Below, piece after piece: positions 42,214-50,828 of a stretch of 64,000 nt of DNA (the first letter of the stretch is position 1; each line of letters begins with the position of its first letter). The notes under the pieces were generated by a model. The model was not told the DNA's origin. It saw only the letters and a list, made by a program, of their open reading frames with translations, and did not search any database. The translations under genes and the position numbers were made by a program. This stretch comes from Enterovibrio sp045679545 (GTDB taxonomy: Bacteria; Pseudomonadota; Gammaproteobacteria; Enterobacterales; Vibrionaceae): positions 2,356,001-2,420,000 of the forward strand of contig NZ_CP166194.1 of assembly GCF_045679545.1 (NCBI RefSeq), read 5' to 3'.

Positions 42214-43236
42214 ATGAGCGATTACGCTTTTTTCGAAGCAACAAAGATATTCAAGCGTGCCGTGCCGTTGATGGTGAAATACAAAGTACCCACCACGCCA
42301 CACTACTTTTCGCTTTGGTACACCTACTGCGCAGGCACACATCCGCAGCTCAACCGCGCGGTTGATGACACCGTAGAACGTTTTGGTCAATGCTCAACAA
42401 TGCACTGTGATACGCTGATCGAGTCCTACTTACTTGATGATGCAAAACGAGAAGTCGACAGCTTTCGTAAAAAATTGGAGAGTCTTGCTGCCGACTTAGG
42501 TCATTCCATTGATGATACGGTACAAGACACACAAGCGTTTCAGAACATTCTTAACTCCTCGGTGAGTCGACTTGAAGATGTTAAAAGCCAATCTGACATC
42601 AGCGGAGAGAGCCAGGTCGTTCTTCAAGACCTTCTCAAAGGGTCGCAGCATTTACTGCAAGCCACCTCTCAATATCAATTGCATGTGTCCACGCAAAAAT
42701 CAGAAATTGACTCACTCAAGCAGCAGCTAAAAGAGTATCAAAAGCAGGCCACGCACGATGCGCTAACTGGCGCCTTCAATCGACGCGCCTTTGAGCAACA
42801 ACTTGATGACTTATTGCGGCAAAAATCAGAAATGTGCTTAGTGATGGTCGATATCGACCACTTTAAGTCATTTAATGATGAATTCGGACATCAAATGGGC
42901 GACAAAGTCCTTAAAATAGTCGCGCAGAGATTGCAGCAGAGCATCGAAACTAACGGCATGGTATTTCGTTATGGTGGCGAGGAATTTTCGGTACTTATGC
43001 CTCAAATGTCCCTAAAAGGGGCCTATCAAATCGCGGAAAAAACGAGAAAATCGCTAGAGCGTCTTTCTGTTACGGACAAACGCTCAGGACAAAAGATAAA
43101 CTCAATTACCGCTTCTTTTGGTGTCGCACAATTCCAGATCGGTGAGCAAGGCGCACAATTTGTCGCGCGCGCTGATGAAGCACTTTACGATGCAAAAAAT
43201 CGCGGAAGAAATAGAGTTATGCCGTTAGTGCGTTAG
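42214..43236 (+). CDS. Diguanylate cyclase (GGDEF domain)
   Basis: 340 aa cytoplasmic protein making cyclic di-GMP. N-terminal helical region 1-165 with coiled coil about 140-175, no TM segments and no recognised sensor domain. GGDEF domain about 175-338 with active-site RYGGEEF and metal/substrate motif VDIDHFKSFNDEFGHQMGD. The inhibitory I-site RxxD that should stand before the active site reads ETNG, so product inhibition is probably lost. Stands alone; target process unknown. Confidence 0.93.
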   Translation: MSDYAFFEATKIFKRAVPLMVKYKVPTTPHYFSLWYTYCAGTHPQLNRAVDDTVERFGQCSTMHCDTLIESYLLDDAKREVDSFRKKLESLAADLGHSIDDTVQDTQAFQNILNSSVSRLEDVKSQSDISGESQVVLQDLLKGSQHLLQATSQYQLHVSTQKSEIDSLKQQLKEYQKQATHDALTGAFNRRAFEQQLDDLLRQKSEMCLVMVDIDHFKSFNDEFGHQMGDKVLKIVAQRLQQSIETNGMVFRYGGEEFSVLMPQMSLKGAYQIAEKTRKSLERLSVTDKRSGQKINSITASFGVAQFQIGEQGAQFVARADEALYDAKNRGRNRVMPLVR

Positions 43237-43249
43237 CAGATGGAACGCA

Positions 43250-43849
43250 CTACTGGCTGAGTTTTGCCCCCCCTTCTACCAACCAAAGAATCTCATTCTC
43301 CGTAGACAAGCGACCTAAAGATGCGTTCCGTTGGGGGAAGCGACCAAAACGTTGAATAATGTCAAAGTGGTTCCGCGCTTGCCGATAGAAGTTTTCATAC
43401 ATGCCCGCTTCTGATTGGTCGGCTGATTCACATAACTGACTAAATCTAAACAAGGCTTCCTCCTGATCTTCAACATGCTCAGAATGCTGAAGAGGCGCAT
43501 AGAAAAATACGCGCTGTATCGGCAACAGTTGCTGATCTTGACCAATTGCTAACCCGCGCTTGCACAACGCTAGCGCAAACTCATCATAACGAAACGCAGC
43601 ACTTAGCCCTCTATAGATACGTCGACTAAATTGATCCAGCAAAATAATATGTGCTAATGCACCCAGCGGCATTTCTAGCCACTGGGACAATTTACCCTCG
43701 CCCGCCATGCTAACATATGGCAAAAATCGCTCACGAATAACACCGTCTGTTGTCTCGTCACCATGCAACCACATCGCCTTGATGAGGTCGTTTGTTTGCG
43801 GTGCCTCGGCATCCTCAAACCAAAAGTCCAGCACTTCTACGTAGTCCAT
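43250..43849 (-). CDS. DUF924 family protein
   Basis: 199 aa from ATG 43849, with GGGAGCG upstream (a GTG four codons earlier overlaps that site). All-helical TPR-like DUF924 fold: VLDFWFED start, LDQFSRRIYRG, FFYAPLQHSEHVEDQE, RFGRFPQRNASLGR. Conserved and widespread, function unknown. It converges on the diguanylate cyclase gene with 13 bases between. Confidence 0.9.
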   Translation of the reverse strand: MDYVEVLDFWFEDAEAPQTNDLIKAMWLHGDETTDGVIRERFLPYVSMAGEGKLSQWLEMPLGALAHIILLDQFSRRIYRGLSAAFRYDEFALALCKRGLAIGQDQQLLPIQRVFFYAPLQHSEHVEDQEEALFRFSQLCESADQSEAGMYENFYRQARNHFDIIQRFGRFPQRNASLGRLSTENEILWLVEGGAKLSQ

Positions 43850-44076
43850 GCTCGCTCCCACGATGGTGGCCCTGATTGTTACTCTCTCTTTAGCCTAAAC
43901 CCAAATCAAAAAAAGGGCGGGCTATTGGTCAAGATGTATTGGGTTTTGTGATTTTTCCATGACAATTGCGCAAACCGTTTTCATGCAATCATCTCAGAGT
44001 TTAAGCTCTGTCGTTGGTTTACATTTTTCTATTTTGCCAGTAGTTTTGAATGAGTTTTTGAAAAAGAGAAAATAAA

Positions 44077-44505
44077 ATGGCGTTTGAGTTACATCCGCGT
44101 TTGGAATCAGACACAACTTGGTTGGGTGATTTACCACTGTGTCGTGTTTTGTTAAGCAAAGAAGATATTGGACCTTGGTTTATTTTGGTGCCAAAAGTGG
44201 TGGGAGTGACTGAGTTGCATCACCTTAGCGAGGCTGATCAGCAACAGTTTATGCGTGAGTCTTCTCTGCTGGCTGCAAAGCTTGAATTCCTAACCCGCCC
44301 AGACAAACTCAATATGGGCGCGCTAGGTAACATTGTGTCACAGCTGCATATTCATTACATTGCACGCTTTCAATCTGACATTGCTTGGCCAGGTCCTGTA
44401 TGGGGGAATACCGCAGGTATCTTGAGGACCAAAGAAGATCAAGAGTCAATGGCATTTCAGTGGCGACAGCACCTAAGTGAAATCAGCGACTTCAGCGCCG
44501 CATAA
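44077..44505 (+). CDS. HIT domain protein
   Basis: 142 aa histidine-triad family nucleotide hydrolase/transferase. The triad reads QLHIHYIAR (residues 90-98), the HxHxx variant with Q in place of the first histidine context. Substrate unknown. Upstream 225 bases contain no recognised feature. Monocistronic with a strong terminator after it. Confidence 0.9.
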   Translation: MAFELHPRLESDTTWLGDLPLCRVLLSKEDIGPWFILVPKVVGVTELHHLSEADQQQFMRESSLLAAKLEFLTRPDKLNMGALGNIVSQLHIHYIARFQSDIAWPGPVWGNTAGILRTKEDQESMAFQWRQHLSEISDFSAA

Positions 44506-44562
44506 TCAATAGCGCCGAAATCAGCGAATACCTAGCATCACTTTAGGTAAATCACTCAAACT

Positions 44563-44599
44563 AAAAAAAGCGCGATGTTACTATCACCGCGCTTTTTTT
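44563..44599. terminator. Bidirectional terminator between the HIT gene and feoC
   Basis: AAAAAAAGCGCG (44563-44574) with CGCGCTTTTTTT (44588-44599). A- and T-runs on both sides serve both convergent units. Confidence 0.93.
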
Positions 44600-44651
44600 G
44601 TATCTAGGTATCAGTGAATATACAGGTTGACCCACCCTAGCTCATCGTCTC

Positions 44652-44876
44652 TTACTGAATGACAGTCAGACCTATCTCTTTATCCGACACCCATTGGTAA
44701 CGACGAACAACACCATTGTGAGAGTCTGAGATCGTCGTTTTGATCTGACCTTTTTTGATCCAGACACTCAACATTGCGTCAATCCCATCTTCTGACAACC
44801 CAAAGTTTGAAGCCAGCTCTGTCTGACTGCATTGAGGATTGTCGATAACATAGTCTCGCAGCTCAGTCAGTATCAC
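44652..44876 (-). CDS. feoC: FeoC-like protein
   Basis: 74 aa from GTG 44876, which overlaps the feoB stop (GTGA). Winged-helix FeoC fold (ILTELRDYVIDNPQCSQTELASNFGLSEDGIDAML, residues about 2-36). Only one cysteine, so the Fe-S cysteine cluster of enterobacterial FeoC is missing. In V. cholerae FeoC is needed for a FeoABC complex, which is the likely role here. Confidence 0.9.
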   Translation of the reverse strand: MILTELRDYVIDNPQCSQTELASNFGLSEDGIDAMLSVWIKKGQIKTTISDSHNGVVRRYQWVSDKEIGLTVIQ

Positions 44877-47155
44877 AGTGCCACCGCATTCATTGCCGCA
44901 TTGCGTTTTGCATGTCGATGAAGAAAATGAATCGCTGCAAGCATCAAGAGTACGCTGCCAACAATAGAGACAACACTTTGCATTGGTGTTTCGGTTAGCA
45001 TGGCGGCTTGATAAACAATGGTTGCACACACCACAGCAAGGAGCATGGTCCAACTTGCAATAAAGACGGCAAACGGACGCCCAAATTCACGCACGTAAGC
45101 CCCCATAGCCGCAACACACGGTGTGTAGAGTAAGATAAACACCAAATAGGCAAATGCACTGGCAGCGGTAAAGTTCACGCTCAAGTTCGCGAAGATACTG
45201 AGATCAACCTCTTGGTCTTGCGCAATCGCATGCTGGTCGGGCAAATCACCCACGTCAATTCCAAGCGGATCAGCAAAATTCAATCCAAGCAAGTTTTCAG
45301 GAATGGTTTGCCACGCCTCTTTCAAACTGCCCAACAAATCATAGTCTGACGTGTCTGCTTCGCTTGGCGTCGAATAGAGATTGTTTAACGTGCCAACCAC
45401 GGCTTCTTTCGCAAAAATCCCAGTGATAATGCCAACCGTTGCTGGCCAATTATCTTCTTGAATACCAATAGGCGCAAAAACAGGTGTGATAGTTTGCGCA
45501 ACCTTTGATAATACTGAATGTTCAGAATCCTGATTGCCAAACGAGCCGTCGGTTCCCACAGAGTTCATAAAGCTCAGAACGGTAACCACCACCACAATCG
45601 TTTTACCCGCCCCCAAAACAAAACGCTTGAGTTTGTGCCACGTCTTTAACACCACATCTTTAATACGCGGCCATTCGTAGCGCGGCATCTCCATCATGAA
45701 CGAGTCACTGTCTCCTGGATAAATGGTGTTTCGTAACACCACACCCGTAAACACGGCGATAGCAATACCCAGCAGATACAATAAGAACACGACATTTTGT
45801 CCATTTTCAGGAAAGAATGCGGCAGCAAAGAGTGCGTAAACAGGTAGCCGCGCGCCGCATGACATAAATGGTGCCATGGCGGCAGCAAGTCGGCGTTCTC
45901 GTTCTTGGTCAAGTGTACGAGTGGCCATGATCGCAGGCACATTGCAACCAAACCCGAGCACCAAAGGGACAAATGCCTTACCCGGCAAACCAATTTTCTG
46001 CATGGCTTTATCTAGTACAAACGCGGCGCGAGCCATATAGCCTGAGCTTTCAAGCAAAGACATAAAAAGATACAGGCAAGCTATAACGGGAATGAAGGTG
46101 GCAACGGTTTGAATACCTCCTCCTACCCCATCGGTCAGGATGGTGACAAGCCAAACAGGAAGATGATTATCGAGCAAGTAGTGCCCGCCATCCACCAAAA
46201 TGGCGCCAGTACTGATATCAAAGAAATCGATAAATGCGCTACCTATGTTTATAGAAAACATAAACATCATATACATAATGAAGAAAAAGATAGGTAAGCC
46301 AAAGTAACGGCTCAACACCACATTATCGATAGCATCGGTAATTCGTGCTTTAAGAGGCACAATCTGTTTTTTACATTGACGACAAATCTGCGCCACGCGC
46401 GAATAACGCACATTGGCTATCACGAGATCTACATCAGTTTGCGCAAGCTGCTGATTGGAGACCCTATCAAGCAATGCCTTCGTCGGAGAAGAAAGCTGGT
46501 TCAATAAAATGCGATCGCCGGCGAGTAAACGGATTGCTTTTGCGCGCTCATACTGTGCGGATTCCTGTTCTAACCCTTGAGAGACCAAAGAAATAGCAGA
46601 CTCAACGTCAATGCCATAATCAAGTGTCAGTGGCGAACTCGCAGATGGCACTTGGATACTTTCGGCCAACGAGTGCTTTAGTGCCTCAACCGACAGAGGG
46701 TTGGTTGCTGTCACCGTGAAAACATGACACCCCAACGATTTAGCAAGTTCGTCGGTATCGAGACGAAAGCCATGCTGTTCTACCACGTCCATTTTGTTGA
46801 GAACGACAACCATCGGTCGCCCCAACTCACGCAATTGAAGAGTCAGGTAAAGACTTCGCTCTAGGCAGCTCGCATCAAGCACATTGATGATGAGGTCGCT
46901 TGGCAATGAAAAAAGCGCAGTGATAGCGATCGACTCGTCTAGGCTATTCTCGCCATCCGCATTATCCAGAGTATAGATACCAGGAAGATCGGTGAGTGCG
47001 CAGCTTTCATCACCAAGCACAGTGGAGCCTGTTTTTTTGTCTACAGTGACACCGGCCCAGTTGCCAATTTCTTGTCGGCCACCTGTTAGTCGGTTAAAAA
47101 GCGTGGTTTTTCCGGAATTAGGGTTACCAACAGTCAGTAACTGCTTACTTGTCAT
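44873..47155 (-). CDS. feoB: Ferrous iron transporter FeoB
   Basis: 760 aa. N-terminal G domain 1-165: G1 GNPNSGKTT (10-18), G3 DLPG, G4 NKMD; GDI domain to about 265; about ten TMs from 285 with the two Gate motifs (GFGCNVPAI, FMSCGARLPVY). Main Fe2+ importer under low-oxygen conditions. Overlaps feoA by 11 bases. Confidence 0.97.
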   Translation of the reverse strand: MTSKQLLTVGNPNSGKTTLFNRLTGGRQEIGNWAGVTVDKKTGSTVLGDESCALTDLPGIYTLDNADGENSLDESIAITALFSLPSDLIINVLDASCLERSLYLTLQLRELGRPMVVVLNKMDVVEQHGFRLDTDELAKSLGCHVFTVTATNPLSVEALKHSLAESIQVPSASSPLTLDYGIDVESAISLVSQGLEQESAQYERAKAIRLLAGDRILLNQLSSPTKALLDRVSNQQLAQTDVDLVIANVRYSRVAQICRQCKKQIVPLKARITDAIDNVVLSRYFGLPIFFFIMYMMFMFSINIGSAFIDFFDISTGAILVDGGHYLLDNHLPVWLVTILTDGVGGGIQTVATFIPVIACLYLFMSLLESSGYMARAAFVLDKAMQKIGLPGKAFVPLVLGFGCNVPAIMATRTLDQERERRLAAAMAPFMSCGARLPVYALFAAAFFPENGQNVVFLLYLLGIAIAVFTGVVLRNTIYPGDSDSFMMEMPRYEWPRIKDVVLKTWHKLKRFVLGAGKTIVVVVTVLSFMNSVGTDGSFGNQDSEHSVLSKVAQTITPVFAPIGIQEDNWPATVGIITGIFAKEAVVGTLNNLYSTPSEADTSDYDLLGSLKEAWQTIPENLLGLNFADPLGIDVGDLPDQHAIAQDQEVDLSIFANLSVNFTAASAFAYLVFILLYTPCVAAMGAYVREFGRPFAVFIASWTMLLAVVCATIVYQAAMLTETPMQSVVSIVGSVLLMLAAIHFLHRHAKRNAAMNAVAL

Positions 47156-47378
47156 GACCTATCACCTCAATTTGGCTGGCTAAACTCTTTCGAAGCGCAA
47201 TATCACATCCACGAACACGGATCTGAATCGGGTCACCCATCGGCGCTAGGCGGATAACGTGAACATCAGTGTCTGGCAGTAATCCCATCGCCATCAATTT
47301 CTTTCGGGGAATAGAAGGTACGTTTGATAACGACACGACCTGCCCAGTAAAACCCGGCTTTAGCTCCGACAGTTTCAT
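47145..47378 (-). CDS. feoA: Ferrous iron transport protein FeoA
   Basis: 77 aa SH3-like protein (MKLSELKPGFTGQVVSL, KKLMAMGLLPDTDV, MGDPIQIRVRGCDIALRKS). I start at ATG 47378, which has AGG 8 bases upstream; a GTG two codons earlier is possible. First gene of feoABC behind FNR- and Fur-like sites. Confidence 0.94.
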   Translation of the reverse strand: MKLSELKPGFTGQVVSLSNVPSIPRKKLMAMGLLPDTDVHVIRLAPMGDPIQIRVRGCDIALRKSLASQIEVIGHDK

Positions 47379-47389
47379 AATCACAACCT

Positions 47390-47408
47390 AAATGAGAATC
47401 ATAAACGT
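47390..47408. promoter_or_regulatory. Fur-like box at the feo start
   Basis: AAATGAGAATCATAAACG resembles the Fur repeat (ATGATAATCATTA-like, several mismatches). It covers the predicted feo transcription start near 47410, a proper place for iron-dependent repression. Confidence 0.5.
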
Positions 47409-47415
47409 TTGCGGT

Positions 47416-47459
47416 AAAGTATTGCAAAATGTTGCAAAAAGAAAGTTGTTTTTGATCAA
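47416..47459 (-). promoter_or_regulatory. FNR site and -10 box of the feoABC promoter
   Basis: TTGTT-TTTG-ATCAA (47446-47459) matches FNR TTGAT-N4-ATCAA at 9 of 10 bases. A -10 box TACTTT on the minus strand (47416-47421) lies at the distance expected for an FNR site centred near -41.5, a class II promoter. FNR control of feo is known in E. coli. Confidence 0.6.
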
Positions 47460-47507
47460 CAAAATTGACGCTTTAGCTGATGTCATACCCTAAGCATCAC
47501 CTTCTCT

Positions 47508-47630
47508 CGTTAATTCCGTCAAAAAAACGTCAACTCCGTGAAATTTGAAACTGTCTTTGTCCTGCTTTCAATTTCATCCAACAAAATCTCTAAAACAAAC
47601 CCACAGAAAAATCGTTAATTTCGTCAAAAA
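47508..47630 (+). repeat. Pair of 18-bp direct repeats, 105 bp apart
   Basis: CGTTAATTCCGTCAAAAA at 47508-47525 and CGTTAATTTCGTCAAAAA at 47613-47630, one mismatch. A looser copy (CGTCAACTCCGTGAAAT) lies between them near 47528-47544. The 105-bp step equals ten helical turns. They stand upstream of the candidate small RNA and feo promoter; they may be operators of an unknown regulator. Confidence 0.75.
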
Positions 47631-47729
47631 CATATAAATATGGCGTTTTTCATAGCCGAAATTCTTCGACACAACGCAAAAAAAACATCGCTTTTTAATC
47701 GGAATGACATAATGGCGGGAAATTACTAT

Positions 47730-47869
47730 GTGCTGAGGGGGGAGAACCGCTTTAATGAACTCAGTTAATTCCAGACGGTGTGAGGGACTCCCACACACCT
47801 CCGGCAGCAAGCGAAGGTGTCTTTGACGCCCGTGGTATAGTCAGTCGGCTATACCACGCTCTTTTTTTT
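47730..47869 (+). ncRNA. Candidate small RNA upstream of the propeller-AraC gene
   Basis: Plus-strand intergenic segment with no credible ORF, rich in paired elements: CTGAG…CTCAG (about 47733-47763), a strong GGTGTG-A-GGG / CCC-A-CACACC hairpin (about 47777-47799), ACACCT/AGGTGT overlapping it, and a perfect 10-bp terminator stem with T8. The terminator works only on the plus strand, where there is no upstream protein gene in this orientation. A weak -10 (TACTAT, 47724-47729) would start it near 47735. It matches no RNA family I can recall, including SRP, 6S and known Vibrio sRNAs or riboswitches. Confidence 0.5.
47831..47869 (+). terminator. Strong plus-strand terminator of the candidate small RNA
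   Basis: CGTGGTATAG / CTATACCACG (47831-47840 with 47849-47858), 8-base loop, followed by CTCTTTTTTTT. On the minus strand no T-run follows the hairpin. Confidence 0.9.
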
Positions 47870-47870
47870 C

Positions 47871-50663
47871 CTACACGTCCTCCCCTTCAAGTAACTCCCG
47901 AAACTGGGATGGTGTATAACCATATTTCGCCTTGAATGACTTGGTGAAGTAAGACGGTTCATTGAATCCACATGCTACGGCCACGTTCGTGATCTTATCG
48001 CCTTGAGATAACATGCGCTTAGCATTGCTCAATCTCGTACTGATCAGCGCCTCTTTAAAGGTGTATCCCAACTCAACCTTAAAACGTCGCTGTAAACTTC
48101 GCTCTGAGATAAAGAGCGATTTAGCCAGTACTGCAGGTGAATAATCAGGGTCGTGGAAATGCACCGCAATTTCTTTCAACACCCTGTCCCTCCATTCCTT
48201 GGCCTCTTCTTCTGCCTGTATGGTTTCATCTTGGATCAATTCTTCATTTGGGAGGTTGTCCAACACGGCTTTAATGGGGTGCTCAGCGGGGTGTTCAATC
48301 GTTCTTTGTTGAACAATACTAACTCCTGAGCGGTCGAGGTCCTTTGCAAGTGATTGACGCCGATCTATCTCTATTACTTTTTGGTGAACAGTGTGGCGAA
48401 GTTGAACATTATGGGCTTTAACAATGGTGGTTTTACGTCTGTAATACCCAATAGCAACCGCGCCAATCACCAGCGCAACCAACAACACATAACCCAATCG
48501 CTCATACCAGGGTGCCGCTACATCTAACAAAACTAGCGGTCGTTCCAACGTCTCCCCCCCTTGCAAGGGCTCCCTAATCATCAATGTATATCGACCCGAA
48601 ACAAGGGCGCTAAAAAGAAGGCGCTGCTCATTAGTCGTATACCAATTACCGTCACTAGTGCCATCAAGTCGATACTCGATGCTTTCATGCTTGCCGAATG
48701 GCATTTTACCAATGTCGATCATGAGTGAAGATTTACTTGGCACAGAGATAGCGTCCAACTGGGTTGCACCAAGTCTCCAAGGCTTGCCATTGACGGATAC
48801 CGATCCTATCGAATACTTACGTAGTGGCGCTTCAAACAATGCTTCTAACATCTCAGAAGATAGGGAAAATACTCCATATTCACCCGCAATTAACATCGCC
48901 TGATTCTCTAACCGACAAAAATGACGAAGAGAGGCCGATGACGTCGCCTGATCGCCGCCCTTGATGAAGTGCTTTTGGCTAGAAGCCAAATCAATGCGAT
49001 AAATCCCTTTTGTGGTCACAATAAAAGCAGCATGATCAGACAATGCTAAACATTTTGCGCTCGCATCGATATCACTGCTGAATACTTGTTGAGGTGGCGC
49101 AGTGCCGTCCATTTTGTATTTGAATACACCGCGCCCCGTGAGCAACCATAGCGTATCGCCACTCCCTGCACTGATCGATTTAATGCTACCAATTGTTTCT
49201 CGCGTCAGCTTGGATTGGAACTGCCCATCAAAGTAAAAGAGTAACCCTTCGCTGGTTCCCAACCACGTTCCTCTTTCATCAAGATCTAACACTGCATTGA
49301 GTTGTGCGTTGGGAGGGACGGACCAATCCACCCCAAAGTCGATGAGTGTTTTGCTGGCTGGCCAATACCGAAAAACCAGCCCCCCAGACACAAGCCATAA
49401 AGAGTGAGTGTCCGCAATCACGTGGTCAATTGGTACATTATCCAACCCTGAGGGAGACATATTTTCTATCGGGAGCAAGGTGTCAGGGTCCAACGCCATT
49501 AATCCAGACGCTGAGGCTATCCATAGTGTGTCGCTTAGCGAGCTCATTCCTTCGATCACAAGATTGAGTTTCGTCGACTGTGTAGGGATAAGTTCTTTAT
49601 CCAGCACCACAAGTTTGTTTTTGGCGCTTAAGTAGTGTTTATCACGCAAAGTCACCAGCGACGAGATACTTGCACTCTCCCAGTCAGGCATGAGACGGTG
49701 CAAAGGAAAACGATGGATACTTTGTGCCACCGGCGATCGATAATTGAGCGCGTTTTCCGTCGATAACCACATGTCACCAGATCGACTAGTCTCGATATCA
49801 AAGACTTGCTCCCCAGACAAGCTATATGCATCGTCAATTTCACCTTCAACGCGGTCAAATTGAATGTGGCTGTTATCCGTTTTAGTCCCCAGATAAAGAC
49901 CGTTATCAGTGCCTACCCATACGCCTTCACTGGTCTGCGCAATAACATTCACCGAGACACTTTTGATGAAGTGAGACGTTTGCACGCCATCGGTAATGAG
50001 CACCAGCCCCTCTTGAGACCCAACCCATAATGTGTTGTCACTTTCGTAGGCGGCGTTCACTAATCTGTTCTCGGTCATCTCATAGATATTATTACCCGTA
50101 CTGATATCAACAAATGCTGATTCACTCATACCGATAACCGAGTTTTGACCTTCAAACAGTCTCGCTAATGGCATATGTCCGAGATTTTCTGCTGGCGACG
50201 CCGCCAAGGGAATTCGAAACAAGTTTGATGTTGTGGATACCCACAAATAGTGTTGGTCAGAAACTATATCCGTCACTGACACGCCGTCCCCTAAGGAAAT
50301 GATGTCTAGTGTATTCGATGCAATGTCATAGCGGAGCAACGCGCTATTGGCGATAAACCAAAGTGAGTTATCAAACGCTGAGATACGTGTGATCGGGTAA
50401 GAGGGAAGGGTTATAAATTCAGAAAGAGAGTGATAGTGAATACCATCGTAAAAGCTCACGTTCCCATCGCTATCGAGTAGCCATACCCCATGGTTAGGTA
50501 TGTACTCCACATCAACCACGTTGCTAGATTGCTCTTTGCTACTATGAGGAAAGGCATAGAAAATGGCTGATGCAAACGCACTTATGGGCGATGTGATTAG
50601 CATCGCCAACACAATGAAGGTAACAAACGGTTTGGCTAGTAAGCCTAGATAGTGTGAGAACAT
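47871..50663 (-). CDS. Membrane one-component regulator: periplasmic beta-propellers + AraC-type HTH
   Basis: 930 aa. N-terminal signal/TM segment (about 10-32), then about 600 residues of repeated W-[LIV]-[GA]-x-[DS]-x-G-L blades (LWVGSQEGLVLI, VWVGTDNGLYLG, TWLGTSEGLLFY), as in two-component-regulator propellers, a Y_Y_Y-like domain (about 635-715: YRLDGTSDGNWYTT), TM about 728-750, a charged linker, and a C-terminal AraC HTH about 830-925 (PAVLAKSLFISERSLQRRF, VAVACGFNEPSYFTKSFKAKYGYTPSQF). It has the layout of hybrid two-component sensors but no kinase or receiver; the sensor joins the DNA-binding domain directly through the membrane. Ligand and targets are unknown. V. cholerae has an AraC/XylS regulator at this position. 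Confidence 0.88.
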   Translation of the reverse strand: MFSHYLGLLAKPFVTFIVLAMLITSPISAFASAIFYAFPHSSKEQSSNVVDVEYIPNHGVWLLDSDGNVSFYDGIHYHSLSEFITLPSYPITRISAFDNSLWFIANSALLRYDIASNTLDIISLGDGVSVTDIVSDQHYLWVSTTSNLFRIPLAASPAENLGHMPLARLFEGQNSVIGMSESAFVDISTGNNIYEMTENRLVNAAYESDNTLWVGSQEGLVLITDGVQTSHFIKSVSVNVIAQTSEGVWVGTDNGLYLGTKTDNSHIQFDRVEGEIDDAYSLSGEQVFDIETSRSGDMWLSTENALNYRSPVAQSIHRFPLHRLMPDWESASISSLVTLRDKHYLSAKNKLVVLDKELIPTQSTKLNLVIEGMSSLSDTLWIASASGLMALDPDTLLPIENMSPSGLDNVPIDHVIADTHSLWLVSGGLVFRYWPASKTLIDFGVDWSVPPNAQLNAVLDLDERGTWLGTSEGLLFYFDGQFQSKLTRETIGSIKSISAGSGDTLWLLTGRGVFKYKMDGTAPPQQVFSSDIDASAKCLALSDHAAFIVTTKGIYRIDLASSQKHFIKGGDQATSSASLRHFCRLENQAMLIAGEYGVFSLSSEMLEALFEAPLRKYSIGSVSVNGKPWRLGATQLDAISVPSKSSLMIDIGKMPFGKHESIEYRLDGTSDGNWYTTNEQRLLFSALVSGRYTLMIREPLQGGETLERPLVLLDVAAPWYERLGYVLLVALVIGAVAIGYYRRKTTIVKAHNVQLRHTVHQKVIEIDRRQSLAKDLDRSGVSIVQQRTIEHPAEHPIKAVLDNLPNEELIQDETIQAEEEAKEWRDRVLKEIAVHFHDPDYSPAVLAKSLFISERSLQRRFKVELGYTFKEALISTRLSNAKRMLSQGDKITNVAVACGFNEPSYFTKSFKAKYGYTPSQFRELLEGEDV

Positions 50664-50828
50664 CGTTTACTTATCGTTATTTTGATGTCGCCACATTTTG
50701 GCAGTTTTTGATGACATTTAAGTTGAACAAGGGCGCTGATGCGAGGCACATCACAGGCGAGTCAGGGCAAATCGTCAATACCCCAACACGCTGTATTCAA
50801 ATAGGTATGCCGTTTTAGTTTCTTTGTC

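Noticed and set aside
47730..47869. SRP (4.5S) RNA, 6S RNA or a c-di-GMP or other known riboswitch
   Set aside because: The conserved cores of these RNAs, such as the SRP GGAA-loop domain and the GEMM core, are not present.
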